Origin: Anaeramoeba flamelloides
Lineage: Eukaryota; Metamonada; Anaeramoebidae
Direction: 5' to 3'
DNA length: 64,000 nucleotides
Assembly (NCBI GenBank): GCA_027625915.1
Contig: JANTQA010000060.1
Span: 1,550,001 to 1,614,000, forward strand
Positions 25,081-35,304 of this stretch are shown here, in pieces. Under the pieces are notes generated by a model, which was not told where the DNA came from, searched no databases, and saw nothing but the letters and a program-made list of their open reading frames with translations. Position numbers and translations under genes: made by a program. Position 1 is the first letter of the stretch. Each line of letters starts with the position of its first letter.

Positions 25081-25081
25081 C

Positions 25082-25262
25082 TCTCGTTAGGTTTTCTATG
25101 ATTTGAAAGAATTGGGTAAAATCCTTGATTTTACTAAATTATTTCAAACAGATGAAAACCGCTGTTAGCTTTTTTTATATTTGAGAAATAAAAAGAAAAT
25201 TTCAAAAATTTTCTTTTAATTTCTTAAATTAAAAAAAAGCTAGACACTCGACGACACTTACC
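25082..25262. repeat. Hairpin-mosaic repeat, copy 2
   Basis: Two hairpins. The first (about 25086-25170) is of the GTTAGGTTTTC, then GAAAGAATTGGGTAAAATC type. The second (about 25173-25250) has arms GTTAGCTTTTTTTATATTTG and its complement ending AAAAAAAAGC. It ends TAGACACTCGACGACACTT, the boundary motif of this family. Confidence 0.65.
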
Positions 25263-25809
25263 CTGAAATAAGATGGGAAAAGCCCGATAGATAGATTATC
25301 AGTAATAAATAAAGATTCCACAAACTTTATAAATAAATTGACATTCCATAACTCCGAAGAGTGAGACACTATGTACCAAAATTTATATTTTTTTTAACTA
25401 TTTTAGGATTTTTTTATTTTCAATTTTTTATTTTCAATTTTTTCTTTATTACCTTAAGTTTTCTAACTATAAGAGCTTTGATGAAAAATTCTCGACAAAA
25501 ACAACAAATTTCATAATTTTGATTTGTCAGATTAAAGAGTTTTTTTGTGAAATTTTTACTTTTATTTTGATTTTATTTTAGATAAAATTTGAGGTACACC
25601 ATAAATAATGATGTTGATCAGAAAAAAAAAACAAAAATAAAAAAAATTTATCTGTTTTTTTTTCTGATTTATTATCTTGCTATTGAATATTTTTCTTTTT
25701 CAGGGAAAAGAAATCAATTACGTAATGGGTATCTTCAAATATTAATTTCCTTAAATATTAACAGTATTCAGTATTTTCATAACCAATAATTTATAAATTA
25801 GTTAAAAAA

Positions 25810-26279
25810 AGACGGGAAATGGAATTAATCTCGTACAAGATTTTTAATTGTGAATATTTGATAAATTGATGTGGAATTTCTTTTATTTAAAATCAAATAC
25901 TTTTTTTAAGAATATAAATTCTTAAATTCTAACCCACCCACTTATTAGAATGATGATTAATGAAAGTATACTTGTTCAAAACACCATCGAATCAATTAAA
26001 AAACAAGAATAAAAATTATCATTTTCACAAACTCTAGCAAAGCTCTCTCAAACTCAATTGAGTTCCAAAAGAAGTTGATCTACTTATCCTATCAAATATT
26101 AACTTGAGTATTCAATAGACTCCTTACTTTAATTAACTTTGGGTAGGTTTATTCCTAGACTTATAAAAAATTTGGTTAAATTATAAAAAGGATTTGATTG
26201 AAAATAAATCAAATTTCAGAACAATTTTACCAATATTCACAATTAAAAATCTTGTCTGGGATTATTTTCATATCAGGTA
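25810..26279. mobile_element. MITE-like element, family A copy 2
   Basis: Left interior CAAGATTTTTAATTGTGAAT and right end ATTCACAATTAAAAATCTTG followed by GGATTATTTTCATATCAGGTA form terminal inverted repeats shared with 74-536. The extreme left end is diverged. Subterminal blocks TTGTTCAAAACA and TTATTAGAATGATGATTA are also shared. No ORF. Confidence 0.6.
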
Positions 26280-27079
26280 TTTTTTTCACTACTCTTCCGC
26301 CTTAAATTTTTCAATATACAATTTTTACTGTTTTCATCAGAATATATGAGTGAATGCATTTTCACCTTCAAAGTGATTTTAAGAGTTCAAACAATCTCCG
26401 TAAAATTGAATAAAATCTTATTTACCCCTTGTTACACAAACTTTTAATTCAAAGGAACGTTCTATTTGAAGGAACTATCCTTAAATTCTTTTCAATTGGC
26501 TACGAATTGAGAGTTTTCGGTATTCATTCTCTTCTTCAATTTAATCTGTTCGGGAAAAAAAGCTTGTATCAAAATTTGGTTGAAAAAAAAACAACTTATT
26601 TTTGCTTGTTGTAATTTTACAAAGAAATACAAATAAAATTAAAAATAATAACAAAACAAATCTCTTCACAAATGTATCAAACATCAGTTAAATCTGTTTT
26701 TCTTTAAAATTTGATTTGCTAGTTTTTAAATTATAAACAGGAAAAAAAGTTCAAATCCTTTTCCAAACTTGTCTTTATAAAAATACATTTCCTCATTAAA
26801 AGATGGTTATTAGAACCTCTATTTGAATAAGGAAATTGAAAATAATGTGAAACTTAACCATTTATTATCCCAAAACCAGTAATTGTTCCTTCCAAAAAAC
26901 CTAATTGTAATAATACTTCAAACTTTCCCTTGTCATTTAAAAACTGCTTTTATTTGAAGATTTTTCGTAAAATTCCAAAAATATTTCCTCATTTGAATTG
27001 TCAAATTTTTTCTGATTTTGCTGTATTTTTTCATTTTTTCTTTACAAGTTTTTTTTCAATTTTTTTATTTATTTAATTA

Positions 27080-28452
27080 ATGTCTGGTTATCAACTTCCG
27101 TTTGGCGTTCTTCATCCATGGCACGGTGTTTCTCCAGGTGAAAATTGCCCTGAAGAATTTAATGCAATTATTGAAATACCCAAAGGATCAAAGGTTAAAT
27201 ATGAGCTTGACAAGGAAACAGGTAAACAATTTTCTTAACCTCGAAATGCATTTTTTTAAGTTTGGTGTTGATCCAAACCATTATTTGTTTTTTTTGCTAA
27301 CAAACTTTTTCTTTCTTCAACCAACTTTCTTTGTAATTCCAAAAATATTATCAAACCATTTCCACCCATTTTCTATTTTTTTTTTATTCTTGACTGTTTT
27401 TAATTAATAGGACTTTTGGTTGTGAACAGAATTTTGCACTCTTCTGTTGTTTACCCTCATTCTTATGGCTTTATACCCCAATCATATTGGGAAGATGGTG
27501 ATCCAGTTGATGTTTTGGTGCTTATGTCTGAAACTGTTTACCCAGGCTGTATCGTCAGGTGTAGACCAATTGGAATTATGAGGATGATAGATGAAGACGA
27601 AAGAGATGGTAAACATATTTCTTCTCAAGAAGCCCTGACTCATTTTTTTTTTCTTATCTTCTTCTTAACGAGCTATTTGATAAAGGTGTGAAAGAAAGAA
27701 GTTTTCAAAAGTGTCTTTAAAAAAAGCAGAGCAAAACTTTACTTTTAAGTCTATTTTTAGGAAACCGATTAAAAACTTTTTTAGCCACACTTTTTACAAA
27801 GGAATTTACTTCTTTGGCCTCTTTATCCTATTCCCATTGTAAAAAAACCTAAAAATTTTTCTTTTTTCTTTTTCTCCTATCCCAACCCAAAAAAACATGA
27901 TCTTGTCTTGTGAATAATTTCATAAAACACTTGTGTTCCAAAGACAAAGTTATTTGTGTTTGTTTAGACGATCCTTCATATAATGACTATTATGATATCA
28001 AAGATGTGCCAAAGCATCTATTGCTTGAAATCAAAAAATTTTTCTCCGATTATAAAGATTTGGAAAACAAAATTGTAATTACTTCTGATCCTCGTGGTGC
28101 AGAAAAGGCTAAAAAGGCTGTTACAAAATCGCTTGATCTTTATCAAGAATTTTTTGTCAAAAAGCATAAAAAGAAAGCCCAATCAGAGGAATCAGAGAAA
28201 TCAGAAAGTGATGAAGAAGAATCTGAAGAGAGTGAAGAAAGCGAAGAAAGTGACGAATCTGAAGAGAGCGAAGAAAGTGAAGAAAGTGAAGAGTCTGATG
28301 ATGATGAAAAAGAGAAAGAGAAAGAGAAAGAGAAAGAAAAATTAAAAAAAAAGAAAAAAAAAGATAAAGGAACATCAAAAAAGAAAAAAAAAAAAAAAAC
28401 GAAGGAAACATCAAAATCTTCAAAGAAAACAAAGAAAAAAAACAAAAAATAA
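27080..28452 (+). CDS. Family I inorganic pyrophosphatase with a Ser/Glu/Lys-rich tail
   Basis: Three exons, 27080-27221, 27411-27608 and 27944-28452, give 282 residues. The enzyme hydrolyses pyrophosphate to phosphate and drives biosynthetic reactions. HPWHG at 12-16 is followed by E32-IPKG and K40-Y-E42, R54, and the metal-binding signature D76-G-D-P-V-D81-V. Next come R-C-RP-x-G, D108/D113/K115 (equivalents of E. coli D97, D102 and K104) and DYKDLE. All catalytic carboxylates are present; the Asp usually before R54 is Asn53. The short loop after the DGDPVD strand and the YKDLE ending fit the bacterial/plant type rather than the fungal/animal type. Residues from about 186 to 282 form an unusual tail: about 45 residues of repeated SEE/SDE, then KEKEKEKEK, then nearly pure Lys with Ser/Thr. 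Such CK2-like acidic/Lys tails are seen in nucleolar proteins; nuclear targeting is inference. Both donors are GTAAAC and both introns are phase 1. Confidence 0.9.
27222..27410 (+). other. Pyrophosphatase intron 1
   Basis: GTAAAC donor and TTAATTAATAG acceptor, phase 1. Splicing joins the split Gly48 codon and restores [14 protein letters not shown]. Confidence 0.85.
27609..27943 (+). other. Pyrophosphatase intron 2
   Basis: GTAAAC donor; acceptor placed at TTCCAAAG because it restores DERDDKVICV, matching the family motif D-E-x(4)-D-x-K. The acceptor lacks a T-rich run; that run sits about 65 bases upstream. Confidence 0.7.
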
Positions 28453-28779
28453 TCTGTTTTCCAGAGAGAGAGTTTGATGTTTGATGAGGACGGAGCATAT
28501 TTTTTTTTTTTTTTTCAATTCCACAGCTCTATCGACAGGAATTAAACGAAAACAGAAACACAAAATATTTCCTTTGATTAGAGTTTCTCAATAATAGCTT
28601 AACTAATATTTTTTGTTTTTTGATTTTTTCTTGATTTTTGAGATTTTAGTTAAATTATTTTGCTTTGTTTTTTTTTTTTCAATGTATTTCAAAATTAAAA
28701 AAAGATAAAAGGGCTTTTTTTAGCTTCAAAAAAAAAAATAATAATAATATTTTGATTAGATCAATTAATTTATTTTCGA

Positions 28780-29385
28780 GAATCTAAAAACATGATTCAT
28801 TGAATCAGGGTTCACATTTTGATTCTTTTTGAAAAAAAAAACCAAAATAATTCTTTTTTTAATTCCATGGAATCAAATGGTTCTTTTTTAGCACAATAAT
28901 TAGTTTCAACTTATTTCTTGTTTACATTTGTTTTTTTCATCAAATCCCATCATTCTCAAAATTTAATAATTAATTATTTTTTTTTTATTATCAAAAAGAA
29001 TTTTATATTTCCCAAAAAAATAAATATTTAAGGTTTTTCTTCTTGGGCTTTTAGTTTTCATTGTCTTTTCACCAATCCTGAAGTTTTTAAGTTTATTCCT
29101 AATTAGAAAATTATTTTACTTTGAAATGGAATCAAAAGATTTTTTTTTTTTTTTTAATAGAGTTTTGGTTCCAAATAAAAATTCTTTTTATGATTCCAGG
29201 GAATCAGAATAAAATAATTTTTAATGTTCTTTAAAAATTATACAAGGGACTTTAACAAGTGGAAAATGGTTGATAAAAATTGTTTCCATTCGAATCATTT
29301 TGATATTATGATTCCAAATTTTAATTTTTGAGATTCTAAAAATTCCAAAAATGGAATCATTTTAGGAACTCTGAACATGATTAAA
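28780..29385. repeat. GATTC/GAATC-rich tract
   Basis: At least eight GATTC, GAATC or AATTCC-type motifs occur, including palindromes ATTCCATGGAAT and GATTCCAGGGAATC. AACATGATT occurs in the same orientation near both ends (about 28789 and 29373), as a target duplication would. No ORF. Nature unknown. Confidence 0.4.
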
Positions 29386-29454
29386 AAAATCTAAAGAAAA
29401 ACAAGTAAAAGAAAGTTCACATTCTCAAATAAACTGTTATAAAATCAGAATGAA

Positions 29455-29885
29455 AAAAAAAAAAATATTTTTTATTGTTTATTAATGAAGAAGTGTCAAT
29501 TACACTCTAAGTCCTTAGACTTAAATCCCCTTTCAGAAATTTAAACATAAAATTATAGATTGTCACGATTGTTAATTATGAAAATAGTTTTAAACTGTCT
29601 TGATTTGAAATCAATTCATTAGGATTTATTTCTTTTTAATTTATTTTGAATATTTAATCTATTTTTTTCATAAGATCGACATACCCATAAAAAATGATCA
29701 ATATTTTCTATTATTTCTTTCTGTTCATATTTTAAACAATAGAGGACAAATTGTGTGGGTTTTTATCTATGGTATAATAATATCTATTTGGGAAATTAGT
29801 AAATGCACTGAATTTTAGGATTGTTAGGCTTGAAGGATAACTTAAATATTTTTGAAGTTTTTTAATAACTATTTTTTATTTTTTA
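29455..29885 (-). mobile_element. LINE fragment, 5'-truncated, with C-terminal zinc-knuckle remnant
   Basis: On the minus strand it encodes LKYEQKEIIENIDHFLWVC, closely matching LKYEQKEIIENMDHFLLVC of the LINE at 37290-37360. The shared 3' UTR (ATCGTGA, AAGGACTTAGAG, AATTGACACTTCTTC) follows, ending in an AATAAA-like tail. The C-x2-C...H-x4-C knuckle near the C-terminus is typical of several non-LTR retrotransposon ORF2 proteins. The reading frame is interrupted. Confidence 0.7.
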
Positions 29886-29908
29886 TTATTGTGGAATATT
29901 ATTTTTGA

Positions 29909-30490
29909 GGTGTGTGGCCAAGTGCCACCAAGTTACGTTGAGTAACTTAAAGTGCCGAGCTATTTCATAATGTAAGGAAATAGAGTAAAATCAAAGATTT
30001 TACACAATTCTTTTACATTCTGCAAAAGCTAACAGTTTTTCTTGTTTTTTCTGTTTTATTTACAAGTCAATAGATCTTTTATTGAGGTTTTCTGTTTTAT
30101 TTGTGAAGTATTCTAGGTTTTTTTGAGGTTTTCTATTTAATTTCGAAAATCTGTTGATTTTCGTTAGGTTATTTTTACTTTTTGAAATCAACAGAAAATT
30201 TTAATAAATTTTTTGTTTATTTCGAAAAGTAAAAAAACCTAGAAAACTTCACAAATAAATAGAAAACTCAAAAAAAGCTAACGAAAATCTATCGATTTTC
30301 CTAATAAACAGAAAACTCAAACTAAACCTGTTTTTTTTTTATGATTTATGAAATAAAAAGAAATTTAAATATATTAAATATTTATTTCTAAAATTGAAAA
30401 AAGTTAATGGTGATTTTCCAAAATTCAAAAGAAATGAGATAAATCCCCTCTTTTATTACATTCTACAAAATTTTGGAAAACTTAACAACA
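29909..30490. repeat. Hairpin-mosaic repeat, copy 3
   Basis: Opens with AAGTGCCACCAAG and AAAGTGCCGAGC, versions of the boundary motif on the other strand. It then runs through TAAGGAAATAGAGTAAAATC, GTTTTCTGTTTTATTTGTGA and TTTTCGTTAGG modules, a central ACTTTTTGAAATCAACAG foldback (about 30175-30235), and complementary modules to about 30490 (TTTTGGAAAACTTAAC). No ORF. Confidence 0.7.
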
Positions 30491-30499
30491 TACCCAGTC

Positions 30500-31670
30500 C
30501 ATATCATTCAATAAAAATTTATGTATAGATTTACAAATTTCTTTTTATAAAAAATAAACTTTTTTAACCAAAATTTAGGTTTTAGATGATTTTTTCTTCT
30601 TTAATATTCATAATTTGGAAGAAGTTAAATAAAATATTAACTTGAATATTCATTAACTATAATTTTTTTACCTTTTAGATGAAATTCAGTTGATAAAATT
30701 TATTTTCAAAAATTGTTTTAATAATATATTTTAAACCAAAAATATTCTGACAAAAAATAAAGGGGGGTGATGAATTATTGAAAATATTAAACAAATTAGA
30801 AGTGATTTTTTTAACTGTTGAAAAAAAAGATACAGTTCTTTAGCTCTTTTAAGATAAACTTTCAATATTATATTTCAATTCTGATGTAGATTTTTAAACA
30901 GTTGAATATGAAAATAAAAAAGCTTATTTTGAATAATTTTTTTTCCGGTTTTTGGTTGTAAATAAGAAAAAGTAATAAAAAAGGTGAACTATTAACAAAA
31001 GACAGTTAAAAAGAAATAATTATTTTAACACAAGTTGTTTTTATAAAGTTTATCAGATAATTTTCAAATGCTGAGAATTTTTTTATTCTAGGTATATATA
31101 CATTTTTTAATTATAAAATTTTCTTTTGAATATGATTGATTATAAATTCTATATCTTATAATACTTTGATAAAAATACAAATTAAAAATTTTGTTTTGAA
31201 TTTTATTAATATATTTGGGGTTCTAATGGGGGTCTATAGTGGTTTCAAGTCTACTTTACTTTTTTTATCAAATAAGTTTCTGATTTTATTTAGTTTTTTT
31301 TTCAATCAGAATCAGAAATTGGCAAAAAAAAAAAAAGGGCTTTTATTGGAAAAATATTCTCCAAAAAAGATTACAAAAATTTTGGGATCAAAAAAAAGCT
31401 TTTTAAAAAAGATGAACAATTGATAAAAAGCGTAAAATATACTCAAGAAAAAGGAATATTTATTTGTATTTTCAAGCTTAATTTGAAATGTATATCCTTC
31501 AATAGGAATCTTTTGCTCATTACAAATTTATCTATATCCAAACACGCATATAGAAATAACTGTTTAAATTCAACTCTTCTGGGAAAAGCCCTAAAATCTT
31601 TTTGGGAAAAATATAAAAGTAATTTTGTTTCAGACCCTATTTTAAATTGAGTCGTTCAAAATTTGATGAG
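30500..31670. other. Intergenic DNA, nothing recognised
   Basis: AT-rich. Chance ORFs at 31136-31423 and 31420-31650 have homopolymer-driven composition and no family resemblance, so they are not called. Confidence 0.4.
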
Positions 31671-31672
31671 GT

Positions 31673-31845
31673 TACTGGTATTTGAATTACAAATGGGAAA
31701 AAATTTCACTTCCCCTTCAGTATTTTCCTTTTTAAAAAATAGAGTTACGAATTACAGCCTACTTTTTTAGCAAGTGTCTTTATATAAAAAAAAAATCTTG
31801 AAAATGAAAGTGAAAATTTTTTTCATTTATAATTCAATTACCATC
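31673..31845. mobile_element. MITE-like element, family G copy 1
   Basis: The left end TACTGGTATTTGAATTACA then AATGGGAAAAAATTTCACTT, and the right end AAGTGAAAATTTTTTTCATT then AATTCAATTACCA, are complementary. About 170 bases, TA at the ends. Same family as 41460-41625. Confidence 0.65.
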
Positions 31846-32549
31846 AAAATAATTATTCCTTTCATTTAGGATTCTTAGTTCACCCAAAGTTCTCAATGTG
31901 CATCACAACATATAAAGAGACGAAACAAATTAGCAAATTTCAGAGATTTCAATCTATTGCTTTAAAAAACTTGGAAAAAAAGAAAAAGATAAAGGAAATC
32001 GAAAAGAAAGTGAAATTATTTCTCATTTATTATTCAAAACTATTCCAATCACAAAATAAAGAGAATCTTTTCTTAATTATTTTTTAGGAATAACTAAGCT
32101 TTCGCAACTTTTTACAACTCTAACATACTAAGATTAGGAGTGGTTCTTTATCAAAAAATAAAATGATTACATCAGAACTTAAGTTAATTAAGTTGAAATA
32201 ATATTTGAGGAGAAAAATGATATAAGATCAGTTTTGGGTCGGTAAATAATACCTTACAGAATGGATTATTACCTGCTGAACTTTTTAATGAGTGGGGTTA
32301 GTGTATCACAAAGATTATACAAGAAAATTAGGAAGGGTATAATTAGTCTACTGATTAGTTAGTTAGCATTGTTTGTCGGAAAATAACAAATCATTTGGAT
32401 AGCTTCAGATTTTATCCTTTAAGTTCCTGGGTAATAGTATGAGTTAATAGCACAAATTAATTAATTATCTTCAGGAGGGTTTGCTTGACAAATGGCTAAT
32501 ATTATCATTTTTTTAATCATTCTCTCATAAATAATTTTTTTTCAAACAA

Positions 32550-33428
32550 ATGTCTCAAAAAGGAAAAAACAAACAAACAAAAAAAAAAAGGCAAGCAAAG
32601 TCAAAAAGACAAACAAAAGCAAAACCACAGACAAAAGCAAAAAAACATACAACACCAAAAACACAGACAAAACCAAAAACACAGACAAAAGAAAATGTCC
32701 AACCAAAAGAAAAAAAAACAGAAAATCCAAACAAAGGAAATGCAAAGCAGAAAAAACAAGCAACCACAATAAAAAAAAGCAACGAAAAAATAAAAAGAAA
32801 TCTAACAAAAAAAGCAGCTTTAACGAGAAAAAGCAAATTACCAACAACCCGTGGCATTGAAACTGTTCTTGGAACGATACTGTTGATTCATTTTGGTTTT
32901 ATGGTCCTAATTCAGACATCAAACACAGAGGACAAATGCGCAGCCAAGCAATTATTTTTACCGTGGAACTTTGCCATCTTGATTGCCTCGATTGGTGCAT
33001 TTTTAAGGAGCTCCATTTTACTCACAAGCTCCACAATTTGTATTTTCTTCCCAAGCTTGGTTTCAATTCTAGATCTCTTTCTCATACTTCAAGACAGAGA
33101 AGTTTATTTCAACATGTTCCCGCAAGACATTTTCGAGCAAGGATCTGATCCCTTTGACTTTTTAGTCCGTTCGCATTTAGTATGGTCAATACCCGTGTGC
33201 CTCATTCTTGTTCGTTGTATTGGCAAACTTTCAATGCTTACAGTACCATTAACTATTCTTTTACATTTGCTATCCTCAGTTGTAACTTGGCTTATCTTCG
33301 GTACGCATTGTGTTTCACAAAGCCTGATGACCAATATTAGAAATTCCAATATAATCACAAAAATATTGACAAATTGTAAAATTTTCTTTTGCTTTTACAT
33401 TTTTTATTTTTTTCCCTTTTACTCTTAA
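32550..33428 (+). CDS. Lys/Thr/Gln-rich N-terminus fused to a multi-pass membrane protein
   Basis: Family not recognised. Residues 1-100 are a low-complexity, strongly basic segment of repeated KxxTK/AK/TQTK motifs, like histone H1 tails. From about 105 the protein is hydrophobic. Likely membrane helices are 105-122, 139-157, 162-181, 208-224 and 227-250, with an extramembrane stretch QDREVYFNMFPQDIFEQGSD between the third and fourth. RSHLVWSIPVCLILVRCIGK and LTVPLTILLHLLSSVVTWL look like conserved helices. Composition turns AT-rich after about residue 262, so the last 30 residues may be intron: a donor at 33376 and an acceptor near 33446-33449 would give a different, Lys-rich end up to 33589. 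The start ATG follows an A/T-rich leader. The basic tail would be cytosolic if the positive-inside rule holds. Confidence 0.6.
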   Translation: MSQKGKNKQTKKKRQAKSKRQTKAKPQTKAKKHTTPKTQTKPKTQTKENVQPKEKKTENPNKGNAKQKKQATTIKKSNEKIKRNLTKKAALTRKSKLPTTRGIETVLGTILLIHFGFMVLIQTSNTEDKCAAKQLFLPWNFAILIASIGAFLRSSILLTSSTICIFFPSLVSILDLFLILQDREVYFNMFPQDIFEQGSDPFDFLVRSHLVWSIPVCLILVRCIGKLSMLTVPLTILLHLLSSVVTWLIFGTHCVSQSLMTNIRNSNIITKILTNCKIFFCFYIFYFFPFYS

Positions 33429-33626
33429 TCCCCTCAAAAGAAACAGCAGGCGCCTCTTTAGATCATTCCAGAAATCTCAATAATAAAAGAATCCTGAATT
33501 TGCATTCCAATAAGCAATTTAAAATGTTTAATAAAGTAGTTTTTAAAAAGTGTGACAAAAAAGGTTTTGCAATAAGATCCTCAAAATAGTTCCTCTTGAA
33601 GTTTTTCAACAGCTTTATAGATACAT

Positions 33627-33971
33627 TTAAAAATAGCTCCATTGAATTTTGTTGATTGTGTTTTTTTTACTTTTGAAAACTTGTTTGTCACAGTTTTTTT
33701 TTTTAATGACTGGAAACATTCGTGCAAAAATCGATTTGCTTATTTTTAAAGTTTTTGTACTTAATTTGTAATTTTTTCCAAAAACTATAAAACTTTTCCT
33801 GTGTGCACCCACAGGGTAGAGGTTACTCGTCAAAAAACCTGAGGTTTCTAATTGCAAAAAATTTAATTTAATATGAGAATAAAAATGTTTAGGGGTTTGT
33901 TTCTTTGTTTTTTTTTTTTGGTTTCTCAATATTATTTTCCATTTTTGAATTTCTGTATCAACCTCAATCAT
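33627..33971 (-). CDS. Unrecognised 114-codon ORF, doubtful
   Basis: An open frame of 114 codons with an ATG, longer than most chance ORFs in DNA this AT-rich. It contains the less biased stretch NLYPVGAHRKSFIVFG. There is no signal peptide, domain or splice signal. It lies just beyond the membrane protein and on the other strand. It could be chance, or the remains of a gene. Confidence 0.2.
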   Translation of the reverse strand: MIEVDTEIQKWKIILRNQKKKTKKQTPKHFYSHIKLNFLQLETSGFLTSNLYPVGAHRKSFIVFGKNYKLSTKTLKISKSIFARMFPVIKKKNCDKQVFKSKKNTINKIQWSYF

Positions 33972-34249
33972 TTTTATTCTTTTATTAAATTAAATCAGAT
34001 TTCTATTAGTTTAAAACACTAAATGTACTGATCCGTTTCCTTTCCCTTTTGGTCATCTGAAAAAGTTTCTTGGTTTTTGGAAAAAATTACAAATGTTGCA
34101 CAAAAACTTTAAAAAATAGTAAATCAATTTTTATACATTTATTGAACAAATATGAAAAAAATGTTTTTTGGTTTCAAAATTGAAAATTTAGTTTTATCGG
34201 ATATTAATAAAAACTCATCGAATGTGCTATATTTCCTCATTTGGAATAG

Positions 34250-34530
34250 GGGTGGTGCGTGTTGTATAGGTTTTCCAGAATTCAAAAGAATTAGAGAAGT
34301 GTCGTAGAGTTCCATACTGTGGTCAACTTTTAAATTCTGGGAATAATAACTGTGATTTTCATGAATTTTTTTCTTTTATTCGAAAAATCTATTGATCTTC
34401 GTAAGTTTTTTTTTACTTTTTGAAATAAACAGAAAATTTTAATAAATTTTCGGTTTATTTCAAAAAGTAAAAAAAACCTAGAACACTTCACAAATAAACA
34501 GAAAACTCGAGAAAACTTAATCGAATTTTT
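34250..34530. repeat. Hairpin-mosaic repeat, copy 4
   Basis: Contains GGTTTTCCAGAATTCAAAAG, then AGTGTCGTAGAGTTCC (the boundary motif, complementary strand). A strong foldback follows: TTTTTACTTTTTGAAATAAA at 34410 against TTTATTTCAAAAAGTAAAAA near 34470. It ends with CCTAGAACACTTCACAAATA. Confidence 0.65.
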
Positions 34531-34582
34531 TTTTAATTTGTGTTTTTGCCAAGAAAATCAATAGGTTTCCTAAAGAAAACAA

Positions 34583-34842
34583 TACTGTTATTTTCCAATT
34601 AAGAAATGAAAATTTTTATTTCAATTTCCAAAATGAATATTTATTACTACTAAAATCAAATTAGCAGAGTAAAAATTTTATCTTAGAGTTCACTAAGGAA
34701 GTTTATATTATTGTCTAAAAAAATCATTTCTAAACGATGTTGTAAAGATCTTTTGGATTTTCTTCAACTTATAAAACAGAAAAATATTTTGGAGAATTTG
34801 AACTAAAAATTTTCATTTTTTAATTGGAAAATAATAGTAGTT
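34583..34842. mobile_element. MITE-like element, family H
   Basis: Terminal inverted repeats of about 40 bases: left TACTGTTATTTTCCAATTAA then AAATGAAAATTTTTATTTC; right AAAAATTTTCATTTTTTAAT then TGGAAAATAATAGTAG. No ORF. It lies directly after a hairpin mosaic. No second copy is seen in this window. Confidence 0.65.
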
Positions 34843-35113
34843 AAAAAAAAACGTAATAGCTTTGACTCAAAAATAATTTATATTTTTAATAATTCAGGTT
34901 TTGTTAAAGATTTAAGATCAATTATTATTACCTTTTTTTTTTTTTTTTTTTTGAAAAAACAAAAAAATAGTTCGAGAAGTTTGAAGTAATTAAAATTTTG
35001 TTCAGTGTTTTGCAAAATGTTATATTTATTATTCTTGTTTCTTTTTTTTTTTTTTTATTCAATACTTGCTCATTTTTTTTTTTATTTTTTATAATAAATA
35101 CTAATAATTATAG

Positions 35114-35304
35114 TTCGCGGAAAGAACTTACTTCTCAGCGATGAGTTAATGAATATACCAGCAATTGCAAGAATATTCTTTTTTAATATAACTGTTCCAT
35201 TTTTTCTGATCTCGTTTCCATATTTTTTTATGTTTATTGTAACGAGATTCAGAAAGAAAAAAGTAAACTCAAAAAAACCAAGCAAAGAATACAAAAATAA
35301 ATAA
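35114..35304 (+). CDS. Probable 3' exon of a small single-pass membrane protein
   Basis: A good acceptor (AATAATTATAG, ending 35113) opens a frame in phase 1. After two bases that complete a split codon it reads RGKNLLLSDELMNIPAIARI, then a hydrophobic helix FFFNITVPFFLISFPYFFMF, then TRFRKKKV and a Lys-rich tail ending in TAA at 35302-35304. An internal ATG (35149) would give a 51-residue protein on its own. GC content and codon variety are higher than in the flanks. I could not find the upstream exon. The NITVPF stretch faintly recalls the VMA21 V-ATPase assembly factor, but the second helix of that family is absent, so I give no name. An antisense ORF over the same bases is ignored. Confidence 0.4.

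Noticed and set aside
26429-26614. 61-codon ORF upstream of the pyrophosphatase gene
   Set aside because: Slightly raised complexity on both strands but frames break and no family is recognisable.
28094-28498. Four other ORFs over the pyrophosphatase tail, both strands
   Set aside because: Shadows of the Ser/Glu/Lys repeat in other frames.
32220-32330. Possible structured RNA (GGTAAATAATACC/GGATTATTACC hairpin)
   Set aside because: One imperfect hairpin; no match to snRNA, tRNA or SRP motifs that I could see.
32542-32857. Minus-strand hydrophobic ORFs of about 100 codons
   Set aside because: Antisense of the Lys/Thr-rich N-terminus; poly-Lys reads as Phe/Leu on the other strand.
35149-35304. 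VMA21 identity for the small membrane exon
   Set aside because: Only one short similar stretch, and the second membrane helix is absent.
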